Shown: positions 9,332-18,743, numbered from the stretch's first letter. The stretch is 64,000 nt of DNA from QVMG01 sp032073245 (GCA_032073245.1 DAMANX010000023.1:1-64000), one strand, 5' to 3'. A program made the numbers and translations. Notes: generated by a model from the sequence alone, not told the origin.

Positions 9332-10417
9332 TTACTTTGCTTTAAACAACCACCGTGTACCAAGCAACACAGAGTGCATATTCTTTGTTTCAAGAGAACT
9401 AAAATGTCCGTCAAAATCCATCGAAGAATAAGCATACATAGCATGGAATCGTAAATCCTTCACATATTTATTTGTAAATGGATAGAACTCTACAACTCCC
9501 TGAATGCCCCAGCTTTCATAAGCGGTACTATCAAAATCTTTATCTTTACGTTGGTTCCATGTTCCTTTTATAAAAGGTTTCCATTTGCCAAAATCATACT
9601 TCAGGTTAAGAGAGGCTGATTGATCACCCACATAACGAGTTCCCAACTCTTCATCATTGACATCGGCGCTATAGTCCATATCCCGATTTCCCAGATAATA
9701 ATCAAGTTCGGTTGAGAATTTTCCTATATTTAATTGAGTACCGAGTGTCAACCAATTATAGAATTTGGTTTTCTCATGCTGGAACGCTCCGTATCCCCAG
9801 CGTGTTTTCAATACACCATTAAAGAGATTCCCTTCCCATAGTGCATTAATCGCAAGGGATTTGTTTTTAAATTCTTCAGAAGCAAACTGAGGAGCATCGG
9901 AGTTTGCTAACTGCAAATTCAATGTTTGTCCCAGAAAATGGTAAGCAACATTTACTCCCAGTTTATACCCGTCAAAATCATTATAGATCATTGTTGGCAA
10001 ATAGATATCAGCCGGATTATAGTCATATTCGAAAGTACCTAATTGTATAGATTGCTTTCCAACGGTAAATGTCCAATGACTTCCTGCATCAAAGGCAATC
10101 CAGGCATGATCGGTTGCTCCGGAAAATCCTTCACGTAAAGGAGTTTGGGGCTTATTTAACCGGTGACGTACACGATAACGAATACCAGGGATAATCTCTC
10201 CTACCACCCAAATCTTTAGGGTTTGTCCGTGAAAGAAAGCATCATCCAATTGATCCTTTTGAAAATCCATCTGGTAATCGACACGAGTATCAACCATAAT
10301 ATTCAACATTTTATCATCCCAAATCAATCGTTCCAGTATGGTTTCACTGTCACGGTGCTGCGCATAAGCCCCCAGGCAAAGCGTAAGCCCTGCTAATATT
10401 ATATATATTTTTTTCAT
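9332..10417 (-). CDS. Porin-like outer-membrane protein
   Basis: A 361-residue protein with a signal peptide (residues 1-19, ending AYAQ). Alternating amphipathic strands continue to a C-terminal strand ending TRWLFKAK, the pattern of a 14- to 18-stranded outer-membrane porin. No TonB box or plug domain is present. It follows asparaginase by 10 bp on the same strand, so it is probably the outer-membrane entry for substrates of the asparagine/aspartate pathway. Substrate specificity is inferred from position only. Confidence 0.8.
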   Translation of the reverse strand: MKKIYIILAGLTLCLGAYAQHRDSETILERLIWDDKMLNIMVDTRVDYQMDFQKDQLDDAFFHGQTLKIWVVGEIIPGIRYRVRHRLNKPQTPLREGFSGATDHAWIAFDAGSHWTFTVGKQSIQLGTFEYDYNPADIYLPTMIYNDFDGYKLGVNVAYHFLGQTLNLQLANSDAPQFASEEFKNKSLAINALWEGNLFNGVLKTRWGYGAFQHEKTKFYNWLTLGTQLNIGKFSTELDYYLGNRDMDYSADVNDEELGTRYVGDQSASLNLKYDFGKWKPFIKGTWNQRKDKDFDSTAYESWGIQGVVEFYPFTNKYVKDLRFHAMYAYSSMDFDGHFSSLETKNMHSVLLGTRWLFKAK

Positions 10418-10427
10418 TTTGATTTAT

Positions 10428-11495
10428 TTAATATTCAGCAAACATCCGCTGGATTTCTTTGTAATCTTTTGTCTTCGTTAATGCCAGCATAAGGAGCACA
10501 CGTGCACGATACGGATTGATAAACCAAGAAGCCGAAAAGCCAAGGGCATCATCATCCACTTCGTCCCACTGAGCTGTAGGGCCGGTCATGATTCGTGAAG
10601 AACGCACAATGGCTACGCCATCTTTAACAGCTTTTGCCATAGCATTCTGCATGTCTGTTGTCACATTACCATTACCTACTCCAGCAGTAACAATACCTTT
10701 TGCACCTGCATAAATAGCTGCTTCAATAAACAAAGCAGTAGCATTGGAGTAGCTAAGAACAATCTCCACCCTTGGTAATTCCGTTAAATTAGTAACATCA
10801 AATTCTGAATTAGAAGTATGACGCTTCACAGAACTGCGGCTATAGATAGGTTTTCCGTTATAAACGATCCCAAGAGGGCCATAATTCGGATTCTGGAAAG
10901 TTTCCACATAAAGGGTATTAGTCTTTGTCAGATCGTCTGCCCCAAGTATCTTATCATCCATTACAACCATCACCCCTCTTCCTACAGATTGTGGGTCGAT
11001 TGCACAAGCTACTGAATTATAAATATTACGTGGGCCATCTGCTCCAATAGCTGTAGAAGGACGCATAGAACCTACTAATACTACCGGTTTTGGGCTTTTC
11101 ACTGTCAGATTCAGAAAGTAAGCTGTTTCTTCTTGTGTATCCGTTCCATGGGTTATCACTATTGCATCTACATCCTCACGGCTTAATAATTCATTTGTAC
11201 GTTTTGCTAAAGTAAGCCAAACCTGATCATTCATATCCTGGCTACCAATATTTGCGACTTGTTCCGCTTTGATATCAGCAATATCGCTTAATCCCGGCAC
11301 TGCACTTAATAACTGATCTACAGTAATCACACCGGCTTTATATCCGGATGCCACACTTGTTGCCCCTTGCCCGGCTATGGTTCCACCTGTTGCCAGAATA
11401 TACACAGTCTTTTTTTCCGCAGCTTGTAGGGATGTTGCCAATAGGAATGCAACTATCAACAAACTTATTGTTTGTCTCATCTTATTCGCTTTCAT
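10428..11495 (-). CDS. ansB: Periplasmic type II L-asparaginase
   Basis: Hydrolyses asparagine to aspartate and ammonia. The mature part opens with the first catalytic-threonine motif ATGGTIAG, and the second motif ITHGTDTQEETA carries the Thr-Asp pair; both are hallmarks of the family. I chose the ATG giving MKANKMRQ, placed after the aspD stop, because it gives a compact signal peptide. A longer frame starting at 11528 would overlap aspD and put charged residues ahead of the signal. The length (355 residues) is normal. It lies downstream of aspT and aspD and supplies aspartate in the periplasm for AspT. Confidence 0.9.
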   Translation of the reverse strand: MKANKMRQTISLLIVAFLLATSLQAAEKKTVYILATGGTIAGQGATSVASGYKAGVITVDQLLSAVPGLSDIADIKAEQVANIGSQDMNDQVWLTLAKRTNELLSREDVDAIVITHGTDTQEETAYFLNLTVKSPKPVVLVGSMRPSTAIGADGPRNIYNSVACAIDPQSVGRGVMVVMDDKILGADDLTKTNTLYVETFQNPNYGPLGIVYNGKPIYSRSSVKRHTSNSEFDVTNLTELPRVEIVLSYSNATALFIEAAIYAGAKGIVTAGVGNGNVTTDMQNAMAKAVKDGVAIVRSSRIMTGPTAQWDEVDDDALGFSASWFINPYRARVLLMLALTKTKDYKEIQRMFAEY

Positions 11496-11506
11496 TTTAT
11501 TTCTCT

Positions 11507-13147
11507 TTATTTTAATGTACTTTTCCATGCATCTACATATTCCTGCATGGTTTCTGATAATTCTTTACCTATCACACTATAATCTTCTTCATTCAGGTTT
11601 GCAAGGGAAACGCGCACCGACCACTCCGGCCCGGCAAAGCCTCCACCGTTCAAAAGAACTATAGACGATTTTTCGGCCAAACGGAAAACAATATCTACCG
11701 GTTCGAAATTCTTTTCCAAGAAAGCAACAAACTCTTTTCCGTAGTTTTTCAAAGCCCATTCTTCAATATCGATCTCACTATAATAAGCCGCCCTTTCCGG
11801 ATCCGGTTTTACAGGGATATTTAAACCTTCCCATAACAGGTCAAAACGATGGTGTACCAATTGATTACAATCTTTCTTATAGTTATTTTCTTTGTCAAGT
11901 AATGCGAAAGCCGCAAAGAGCAACATCTGCATTTGTTGAGGTAAAGAAAGTCCTGCCGTATGATTAAGTGCAACCTGTCTGCTATCTGCAACCAGACGAT
12001 CAATAAATTTCAATTTACGGGGATAAATCGTAAGACTTTCATAGAGTTTATCCAGTCTTAATTTATCTTTTTCCGGTATAGCGGAAAGCATATCATCATA
12101 AATGTTATCCTCATAAAGAGCTATAACTCCCAAACGCCAGCCGGTAGCTCCAAAATATTTAGAGAAAGAATAAACGCAAAGAGTATTCTGCGGTAATTCA
12201 TTCATTATGGAATTAAAACCTTCTACAAAAGTTCCATATACATCATCTGTCAGGATCATCAGGTTCGGGTTCAGGTTCTTCACTACCTTCACAAGATATT
12301 TACGGCATTTGTCACAAATCTCTACAGATGTAGGATTACTTGGATTGATTATGAAAAAAGCCTTAATTGATTTATCTCCAAGCTTATCCAGTTCGGATTC
12401 AGGATATTGGAAAGTAGAATCACCTTCTTCGTCTTTTGCTGAACCACGTATATAGGTTACTTTAAATTGATAACGCTCCAATTGTGGTATTTCCAGATAA
12501 GGAGTAAACGCCGGAACACCTATCGCAATTTTATCACCTTTATGTAATAGTCTATTTTCTATCAGTGAATCAAAGATATAACACATAGCAGCTGTTCCGC
12601 CTTCTGTTGCGAAAAGATCAAACTTTCCACTACGGATAGGGTTGTTCCCACACATCTCCTGAATGATATAATCATGTACAATCACCTCAGTGTGTTTCAG
12701 CATACGTACCGGGCTTGGATATTGGTCACCAATTACTCCTTCTGCCAATTCAAAAACCCACTCTTCAGGGTTAAAACCATGCTTCTCGATACCGTAGTTA
12801 TAGAGTCCTTCCAAGAGGTCTATGCCCGGAAAGTGACGATTCTTACGAATGAAATCCTGGAAACGTTCGGCTATACCTTCCTTTTGAGGAATACCAGACA
12901 ATCCACTTGTTGTAGACATGGGAAGTTTACATTCTTCAATAGCAAATTGCCCAAGAGTAAAGAAAGCTTCGCGAGGAATAGTAGCAGTCCAGTTAGGATT
13001 TCCACGTCCTGCATTTAGCATTGTTTTTACCGGTTCTTTTTGCTGGTCGGATGCTAATTTTATGAGATTATCCTTTAATTCGAAAGGACTTAAATGTTCT
13101 AATTGCTGTTCACGACGACGCGTGGTCTTTAATTTGTCTATATCCAT
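11507..13147 (-). CDS. aspD: Aspartate 4-decarboxylase / aspartate aminotransferase
   Basis: A PLP enzyme of fold type I, 546 residues, the usual size for bifunctional L-aspartate beta-decarboxylase (ordinary aminotransferases have about 400). The PLP lysine is in SFSKYFGATGWRLG (about residue 329). The NPSNPTS motif and the Thr-Asp-Asp-Val-Tyr segment are the cofactor-binding residues. It converts aspartate to alanine + CO2, consuming a cytoplasmic proton. The antiporter AspT is 72 bp upstream and asparaginase immediately downstream on the same strand, giving a complete decarboxylation cycle. Confidence 0.93.
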   Translation of the reverse strand: MDIDKLKTTRRREQQLEHLSPFELKDNLIKLASDQQKEPVKTMLNAGRGNPNWTATIPREAFFTLGQFAIEECKLPMSTTSGLSGIPQKEGIAERFQDFIRKNRHFPGIDLLEGLYNYGIEKHGFNPEEWVFELAEGVIGDQYPSPVRMLKHTEVIVHDYIIQEMCGNNPIRSGKFDLFATEGGTAAMCYIFDSLIENRLLHKGDKIAIGVPAFTPYLEIPQLERYQFKVTYIRGSAKDEEGDSTFQYPESELDKLGDKSIKAFFIINPSNPTSVEICDKCRKYLVKVVKNLNPNLMILTDDVYGTFVEGFNSIMNELPQNTLCVYSFSKYFGATGWRLGVIALYEDNIYDDMLSAIPEKDKLRLDKLYESLTIYPRKLKFIDRLVADSRQVALNHTAGLSLPQQMQMLLFAAFALLDKENNYKKDCNQLVHHRFDLLWEGLNIPVKPDPERAAYYSEIDIEEWALKNYGKEFVAFLEKNFEPVDIVFRLAEKSSIVLLNGGGFAGPEWSVRVSLANLNEEDYSVIGKELSETMQEYVDAWKSTLK

Positions 13148-13219
13148 GATAATATAATGATTAATTATTAATGATTAATTTCTTTACGCTTCACTAAGCG
13201 ATCTTCGATTCGTAATTAT

Positions 13220-14923
13220 TTAATGTACAAGAAGCACAATAACTACCCCCCAGATTATAAGCAAGGTGTTTCCAACGGCATAAGTTGTTGTGTAGGAAAG
13301 AGCTGGAACTTTACTATGCAGTGCTTCCTCTAATGCTCCTAATGCAGCAGTTGTCGTACGTGCACCGGCACAGGCACCTAAAGTGATCGCCGGATGGAAC
13401 TTGAACACATAACGGCCCAACATAAGGCCTATAAACATGGGCACAAGGCTGACAAATACCCCGGCAATAAAAAGGCTTACACCGGATGCTTTTAATCCGG
13501 CTATAAAGTCCGGCCCGGCATTTATACCGACAATAGCAATAAATACAGTAAGCCCCAGGTTATTCATTAACCAGATAGAAGCTTCTGGAACTGCTCCAAA
13601 AGTAGGACGGCGTGAACGCAACCAGCCAAATAAAATACCCATAAGTAACACGCCACCGCTAGCACTTAGGCTTAACGGTACATTTCCTACGCGCACCACC
13701 AATGAACCAAGCATTCCCCCTAAGAAAATACCTAAGGCAACATATAATATATCCGTAACGGTTGTTGCACGTTCTGCATAACCAAGGTAAGACGCGAAAC
13801 GATCAACATCAGTCTTACGTCCTTCCAATTCCACTATATCACCTCGTTGGATGGTTACATTCTTCAATAAAGGCAAAGTAGCTTTTCCTCTATGTATTTT
13901 GCGTATAACGACACCATGCCGCTCTTTACACGTCTTTAACTCAAGAAGAGTCATTCCAATAACTTCTTTATTAGAAACCATAACTCTTAAAGCTTCTGCC
14001 CGGAAATCCAACAATTCAATATCCGCTACTTCTGTACCAATACTATTTTCATCAGCAATCAATGTATCGATGGGACCGTTCAATACTAAGCGATCACCTT
14101 TATTTATTTTTATATCAGTTGTCGGCTCCTGAATAATGTCACCACCTTTTGCGGGGCGTATACGTTCAATATATACCGGCCAACCTTCTTGTACCAACAT
14201 ATCCTCAACCTCTCCTACCGTACGTTCCTGCGAGAAATAATCACTATCAGCAGACACAACACGGAAAGTAGTGCCATCATAGGCATATTCCATACTGGCA
14301 TCTTCTCCTTCTATCGAACCACCTAGAGAAGCTTCATAGTCTTTTGTTTCCTGTACAATATTTTTGCTTAATAATTTAGGCCCTACAGAAGCAAGGAACC
14401 ATGCAGTACCGGCAGTACCAAAAATATAAGTCACAGCATAAGCTACAGGTATCTGATTGATAAATGTCTGTTTCTGATCTGCGCCTATCGCCAGCTGGTT
14501 AATAGTATCGGTTGCAACACCGATTACAGCTGAGATTGTATTTGCACCTGCCAGTAATCCGGCAGCATTTCCCACATCGAAACCAGCAATTAGTGCAGCC
14601 ACCCATGCAACGACCAAACAAGCCACACATACAATAACGGCAAAACCGATCTGAGGCAAGCCATCTTTCTTTAATCCTTGTACAAATTGAGGGCCTACAC
14701 TATAGCCCACAGCAAATAAAAATAGCAGAAAGAATGTTGATTTTACCACGGGGGAAATAGTTATCCCCAATTGTCCAACTAAAACACCAACAAGTAATAC
14801 ACTTGTCACAGCTCCCAAACCAAACCCTTTTACTTTAATCATACCTATCGCAAAACCCACGGCTAGAGTAAGAAAGATAGCCAATTCAGGAGTTTCTTGT
14901 AGTGTTTTTACTATCCAATGCAT
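13220..14923 (-). CDS. aspT: Aspartate:alanine antiporter
   Basis: A 567-residue inner-membrane exchanger of the AAE family. It has two membrane halves of about five segments (residues 1-190 and 370-567) separated by a cytoplasmic region with two TrkA-C/RCK_C-like domains (about 200-360). Each half carries a Gly-rich motif (VGYSVGPQFVQGLK; IVGINAGPDFIAGLK). Exchange of aspartate for alanine is electrogenic and, with AspD, generates proton-motive force. The ATG giving MHWIVKTLQE is preferred because the earlier ATG at 14962 would add a Lys/Arg-rich, non-homologous stretch. It is the first gene of the aspT-aspD-ansB-porin run. The 22-bp array at 15115 lies upstream. Confidence 0.9.
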   Translation of the reverse strand: MHWIVKTLQETPELAIFLTLAVGFAIGMIKVKGFGLGAVTSVLLVGVLVGQLGITISPVVKSTFFLLFLFAVGYSVGPQFVQGLKKDGLPQIGFAVIVCVACLVVAWVAALIAGFDVGNAAGLLAGANTISAVIGVATDTINQLAIGADQKQTFINQIPVAYAVTYIFGTAGTAWFLASVGPKLLSKNIVQETKDYEASLGGSIEGEDASMEYAYDGTTFRVVSADSDYFSQERTVGEVEDMLVQEGWPVYIERIRPAKGGDIIQEPTTDIKINKGDRLVLNGPIDTLIADENSIGTEVADIELLDFRAEALRVMVSNKEVIGMTLLELKTCKERHGVVIRKIHRGKATLPLLKNVTIQRGDIVELEGRKTDVDRFASYLGYAERATTVTDILYVALGIFLGGMLGSLVVRVGNVPLSLSASGGVLLMGILFGWLRSRRPTFGAVPEASIWLMNNLGLTVFIAIVGINAGPDFIAGLKASGVSLFIAGVFVSLVPMFIGLMLGRYVFKFHPAITLGACAGARTTTAALGALEEALHSKVPALSYTTTYAVGNTLLIIWGVVIVLLVH

Positions 14924-15114
14924 ATATCTTTTTCTTTTGTTTTTTATTAATAAGCATTTCAATGTATATACAACAAGAACTTCTGCTCATTAGTTGAAAA
15001 AATCTTAAATATTTTTTAAGAACATGGATTGGAGGGTATTAAAAGAGGGTTTTATTGATGGCTAATTAAATTAAGGTATACGGTTGGAGAGTGCGTAAAG
15101 CTCACTCATAAATG

Positions 15115-15202
15115 TGAGCATATACCTTCAGATAGGCGAGCATATATGTTCAGGATAATGAGTATATATCCTCAGGAAAGTGAGCCTATATGTTCAGGGG
15201 AT
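15115..15202. repeat. Four tandem 22-bp units with a TGAG-N8-CTCA dyad (locus 1)
   Basis: Units start at 15115, 15137, 15159 and 15181, each exactly 22 bp. A degenerate fifth follows at 15203. They share [TC]GAG[CT][AC]TATA followed by T[TC]CAG. It lies about 190 bp upstream of aspT. Loci at 35125 and 61659 have the same period and core. Confidence 0.8.
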
Positions 15203-15297
15203 ATAGGAGTATATCTCTGAATATTGTTAGATTTGAATATAAATTTTCAAATTGTTTTCAATTTGAAACAGTCCGTTGTGGAGTGATCTTACAGCTT

Positions 15298-15960
15298 TTA
15301 TTGTAATGTATGAGCATAGTTACAAAGAGTAACAACTTGCTTTGTAGAATCGAAATTCACTTTTTGTTCTTTAATGAACTTCTCAAGCGTATCTTTATGC
15401 TTAGGGTATATTTTTACAAATTGCTTTGCATTTGAAAAAGAACGCATTTTCTTAGGTGTATCTACCTGATAGCGTCTTTCCATTCCGGAAACAACATATC
15501 GTGGATCTCCTTCCAACCGATAATGCTGTCCGCCTGATTGGAAAGAAGACAAAGATTCTATCGCCGAAGTCTGTGAACGTCCGCCATAGGCAGCCTTCTG
15601 TCCCAGATCCTTTACTTTTCCTCTGTATTCAACCAATATACGTGGGTTCTCCACCTGTAATATTTCTATCGCTTCTCCTTTATTATTAATATGAAAATTA
15701 CGATCGTCCACCTTAACAAGCCCCAGTTTATCTAATTCGGCAAACTCTTTTAGGATGTTATTATCATAGGTATCTATAAAAATAAAACGATTAGAAACCA
15801 AATTGTAATTCAACGAAACATTAAAAACTCTTCCATCTTTATACATAACCTGGCCTGGCTGAAAAGTAGGGAAAAGATATTGATCAGGATCTGCTTCTTG
15901 TGCAAAAGAAAATAGTGAGAATGTTAACCCTACCACAAACAAAAGAACTAAACGTTTCAT
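15298..15960 (-). CDS. Secreted protein of unknown function
   Basis: A 220-residue protein with a signal peptide (residues 1-20, ending FSFAQEAD). The rest is soluble, with many charged residues; the central part carries a PGQVMYKDGRVFNVSLNYN segment and the C-terminal third is Lys-rich. No catalytic motif or membrane segment was seen. The protein is probably periplasmic or attached to the outer membrane. It stands alone on the minus strand, with the promoter-terminator pair at 16074 on its other side. Confidence 0.7.
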   Translation of the reverse strand: MKRLVLLFVVGLTFSLFSFAQEADPDQYLFPTFQPGQVMYKDGRVFNVSLNYNLVSNRFIFIDTYDNNILKEFAELDKLGLVKVDDRNFHINNKGEAIEILQVENPRILVEYRGKVKDLGQKAAYGGRSQTSAIESLSSFQSGGQHYRLEGDPRYVVSGMERRYQVDTPKKMRSFSNAKQFVKIYPKHKDTLEKFIKEQKVNFDSTKQVVTLCNYAHTLQ

Positions 15961-16073
15961 ACTAGCAATCGTTTAAAGGTGAATTGATTTACAATGATAT
16001 ATAAAATAAAGAGAAAATACAATAATAAGAAAGGTTTTTTTCGACTGATAACTTATACATGTGAAATAATTCT

Positions 16074-16158
16074 TATATTTGCATCGAGTAATAGTTTTTT
16101 CATAATTAAAGGAAAAAAGTTAGGCGTCCGGACTTGTGATAAGTCTGGGCGTTTTTTA
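16074..16158 (+). promoter_or_regulatory. Promoter box plus early terminator (leader or small RNA candidate)
   Basis: A TATATTTG box (16074-16081) is followed about 40 bp later by an 11-pair hairpin (GCGTCC...GGGCG) and a T-rich run. A second box TATCTTTG (16178-16185) precedes lemA. The arrangement would yield a transcript of about 70 nt ending before lemA; attenuation of lemA is the alternative. Confidence 0.45.
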
Positions 16159-16212
16159 TTTGTTTAAATGAAAATATTATCTTTGAGCAGTTCTAACTTA
16201 AAATGAAAGATT

Positions 16213-16770
16213 ATGGTATTACTTATTGTATTAGGGATTATTATTGTTGTAGCTCTTTGGATTGCTTCTCTCTATAATTCATTGGTAAAGTTAAGAAACA
16301 ACAGGGAAAATGCTTTTGCAGATATAGATGTACAACTCAAACAACGTCACGACCTTATTCCTCAGCTGGTTGAGACCGTAAAAGGGTATGCCGGCCATGA
16401 GAAAGAAACATTGGATAGAGTGATCCAGGCACGTAACGGCGCTCTCAACGCACGCACGATCGATGATAAGATTGTTGCAGAAAATCAGCTCAGTTCTGCA
16501 TTGACCGGATTGAAAGTGACATTGGAGGCTTATCCTGATCTGAAAGCCAATCAAAACTTTCTTCAATTGCAGGAAGAGATATCCGACGTTGAAAACAAAC
16601 TGGCTTCAGTACGCAGATATTTCAACTCAGCCACTAAAGAATATAACAATGCAGTGCAGGTATTTCCTTCCAATATAATAGCAGGTATGTTTAACTTCCA
16701 TAAAGAGATTATGTTCGATCTGGGCGATCAACGCAGTACATTGGAAGAAGCTCCTAAAATCAAATTTTAA
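16213..16770 (+). CDS. lemA: LemA family protein
   Basis: A 185-residue protein with one N-terminal membrane anchor (about residues 2-22) and a long helical bundle. The conserved LemA pattern is visible: YNSLVKLRNNRENAFADIDV near the N-terminus, QRHDLIPQLVETVKGY and, at the end, the SNIIAGMFNF segment. LemA proteins are membrane-anchored and of unclear role. The M48 protease gene begins 3 bp after this stop, the usual LemA-HtpX pair. Confidence 0.92.
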   Translation: MVLLIVLGIIIVVALWIASLYNSLVKLRNNRENAFADIDVQLKQRHDLIPQLVETVKGYAGHEKETLDRVIQARNGALNARTIDDKIVAENQLSSALTGLKVTLEAYPDLKANQNFLQLQEEISDVENKLASVRRYFNSATKEYNNAVQVFPSNIIAGMFNFHKEIMFDLGDQRSTLEEAPKIKF

Positions 16771-16773
16771 TAC

Positions 16774-17736
16774 ATGCAGTACGTCGGTATACAAACGCAA
16801 CAGCGAAGGAACAATCTCCGATCGCTGTTGTTGCTTTTTTTGTTTCCATGCCTGGTTGTCGGGCTTGTTTTTCTGTTTTGTTATTTATTAGTGCTATTCA
16901 CTAGTAATGAATACTCCCAATTCGATCCGACACAAATGAGTATTTCTATATTTATAGAGATTGCTCCTTATATTATTGGTGGTGTCCTCATCTGGTTTAT
17001 CATTGCTTATTTTGCTAATACGAGTATTATAAATTCAGCAACAGGTTCTCGCCCTCTTGAGCGTAAAGAAAATAAACGGGTATATAACCTGGTAGAAAAT
17101 CTCTGCATGACACAGGGAATGAAAATGCCTAAAGTGAATATAATCGATGATGATTCGTTGAATGCATTTGCCAGTGGTATAAATGATAAAACATATACAG
17201 TAACACTCTCCCGGGGAATTATCGACAAACTGAACGATGAAGAATTAGAATCTGTAATTGCCCATGAATTATCACATATTCGTAACCGGGATGTACGCTT
17301 ATTAATTGTCTCCATTGTCTTTGTTGGTATCTTTTCTTTAATAGCACAAATGGCCATCCGTTTAATTAATTATGCCCCACGTACCCGGCGAAGTGAGAAA
17401 GGGAATGGCGCGATCGTTATTATTTTAGTGGCGATGATAGTAGCCGCAATTGGTTATCTATTTGCAACACTTATGCGTTTTGCCATATCCCGTAAACGAG
17501 AATATCTGGCAGATGCAGGTGCAGCCGAAATGACTAAAAACCCTTTGGCTCTCGCCAGTGCCCTACGGAAAATATCTATTGACCCGGATATAGAAGCTGT
17601 TCAACGGGAAGATGTGGCACAATTATTCATACAACATCCCGGCAAACATGTGAAAAGTGCTTTAAGCGGATTAAGTGGCCTTTTTGCTACACATCCTCCA
17701 ATTGAAAAACGAATACAGGTTCTGGAGCAATTCTGA
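16774..17736 (+). CDS. htpX: M48 family membrane zinc metalloprotease (HtpX-like)
   Basis: A 320-residue inner-membrane protease. Two N-terminal membrane segments (about 20-40 and 60-85) are followed by the zinc site HELSHIRNRD (His-Glu-x-x-His, about residue 165) and a second pair of membrane segments. The third zinc ligand is Glu in the KREYLADAGAAEMT segment. HtpX-type enzymes degrade damaged membrane proteins. It starts 3 bp after lemA, so the two are translated as a pair. The short spacing and family partnership make the call firm; the substrate is unknown. Confidence 0.92.
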   Translation: MQYVGIQTQQRRNNLRSLLLLFLFPCLVVGLVFLFCYLLVLFTSNEYSQFDPTQMSISIFIEIAPYIIGGVLIWFIIAYFANTSIINSATGSRPLERKENKRVYNLVENLCMTQGMKMPKVNIIDDDSLNAFASGINDKTYTVTLSRGIIDKLNDEELESVIAHELSHIRNRDVRLLIVSIVFVGIFSLIAQMAIRLINYAPRTRRSEKGNGAIVIILVAMIVAAIGYLFATLMRFAISRKREYLADAGAAEMTKNPLALASALRKISIDPDIEAVQREDVAQLFIQHPGKHVKSALSGLSGLFATHPPIEKRIQVLEQF

Positions 17737-17797
17737 TAAAACTTAACATCCGGTCCTACTGTTATTATATGAAACTAATATAAAAAAGTTATCATAT

Positions 17798-18646
17798 ATG
17801 AAATCATTAAAAGACAGTTATATCCTACGCAATAAGGTTGAGATACCTTGTGTTGGATTCGGAACATATCTTACCCCTGATGGAGATACTGCAGTGAAAG
17901 CGGTAAGAGACGCTATTCAGGCAGGCTATCGTCATATAGATACGGCGGCGGTATACAAGAATGAACAAAGTATAGGCAAAGCTGTCCGCGAGTCAGGCAT
18001 CGAAAGAAAGAAATTGTTTATTACAAGTAAACTATGGAATAGTGACCAGGGATATGCCAATACATTGCATGCTTTCGAGAAAACAATGGAAAAGCTCAAT
18101 ATGGATTATCTCGATCTATATCTTATCCATTGGCCTATAGCAAAAGGGCATAGTGATGACTGGCAATTTATGAATCTGGAAACCTGGAGAGCAATGGAAG
18201 AATTGTATATTGAAGGACGTATCCGTGCCATTGGGGTTAGCAATTTCATGCCTAAACATCTCCGCCCTTTAATGGAGAAAGCAACCATTCTTCCTATGGT
18301 CAATCAAATTGAAATCCATCCGGGATTCAATCAGGAAGATACGGTTGAATACTGTAAAGAAAATGGAATAGTAGTTGAAGCCTGGGGGCCTTTCTCTCAA
18401 GGTAAACTTTTCGAGTCTACAGTATTGAATGATCTTGCTAAAAAGTACAACAAAACAATTGCTCAGATATGCTTGCGCTGGCATCTTCAGAGAGGCATAT
18501 TACCACTTCCTAAATCAGTTACCCCCTCTCGTATTGTTGAGAATACACAGATTTTTGATTTTGAATTAAGTGCAGAAGATATGGATTATATATCTCATAT
18601 TCCTATTCACCGAACAGGGCCTGATCCTGATACCTTCAGGGCTTAA
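17798..18646 (+). CDS. Aldo/keto reductase (2,5-diketogluconate reductase type)
   Basis: A 282-residue NADPH-dependent (beta/alpha)8 barrel. The catalytic tetrad is visible: Asp and Tyr in HIDTAAVYKNE (about 48-58), Lys in FITSKLWN (about 77) and His in LYLIHWPI (about 110). The C-terminal PLPKSVTPSRIVEN segment binds the cofactor phosphate. It reduces aldehydes or ketones; the physiological substrate is not readable. It is a single gene, followed by an AGGAG-rich palindromic spacer and convergent metF. Confidence 0.9.
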   Translation: MKSLKDSYILRNKVEIPCVGFGTYLTPDGDTAVKAVRDAIQAGYRHIDTAAVYKNEQSIGKAVRESGIERKKLFITSKLWNSDQGYANTLHAFEKTMEKLNMDYLDLYLIHWPIAKGHSDDWQFMNLETWRAMEELYIEGRIRAIGVSNFMPKHLRPLMEKATILPMVNQIEIHPGFNQEDTVEYCKENGIVVEAWGPFSQGKLFESTVLNDLAKKYNKTIAQICLRWHLQRGILPLPKSVTPSRIVENTQIFDFELSAEDMDYISHIPIHRTGPDPDTFRA

Positions 18647-18649
18647 ATA

Positions 18650-18735
18650 TTCTGAGGAGATATTAGGAGACCTAGGAGCTTTAGGAGAGCCTAGGATTTC
18701 CTAAGAACTCCTCAAGCTCCTCAAACTCTTATATG
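18650..18735. repeat. AGGAG/CTCCT palindromic spacer (convergent genes)
   Basis: The left half carries several AGGAG words (GAGGAG, TAGGAGA, TAGGAGAG) and the right half CTCC words (ACTCCTC, GCTCCTC), so the region can fold into a long imperfect hairpin. Such arrays recur at 28680 and 57126. It lies between the stops of the reductase and metF. Confidence 0.6.
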
Positions 18736-18743
18736 CAAAACTT

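Noticed and set aside
9246..9431. Small plus-strand open frame through the palindrome
   Set aside because: It is read through the inverted repeat and the antisense end of the porin-like gene; the amino acid pattern comes from the palindrome.
13437..13781. 114-residue plus-strand frame antisense to aspT
   Set aside because: It is a mirror of a clear membrane-protein gene, with no promoter or independent features.
15115..15202. CRISPR-like array
   Set aside because: The units are contiguous and divergent with no unique spacers between identical repeats, and no cas genes are in the window.
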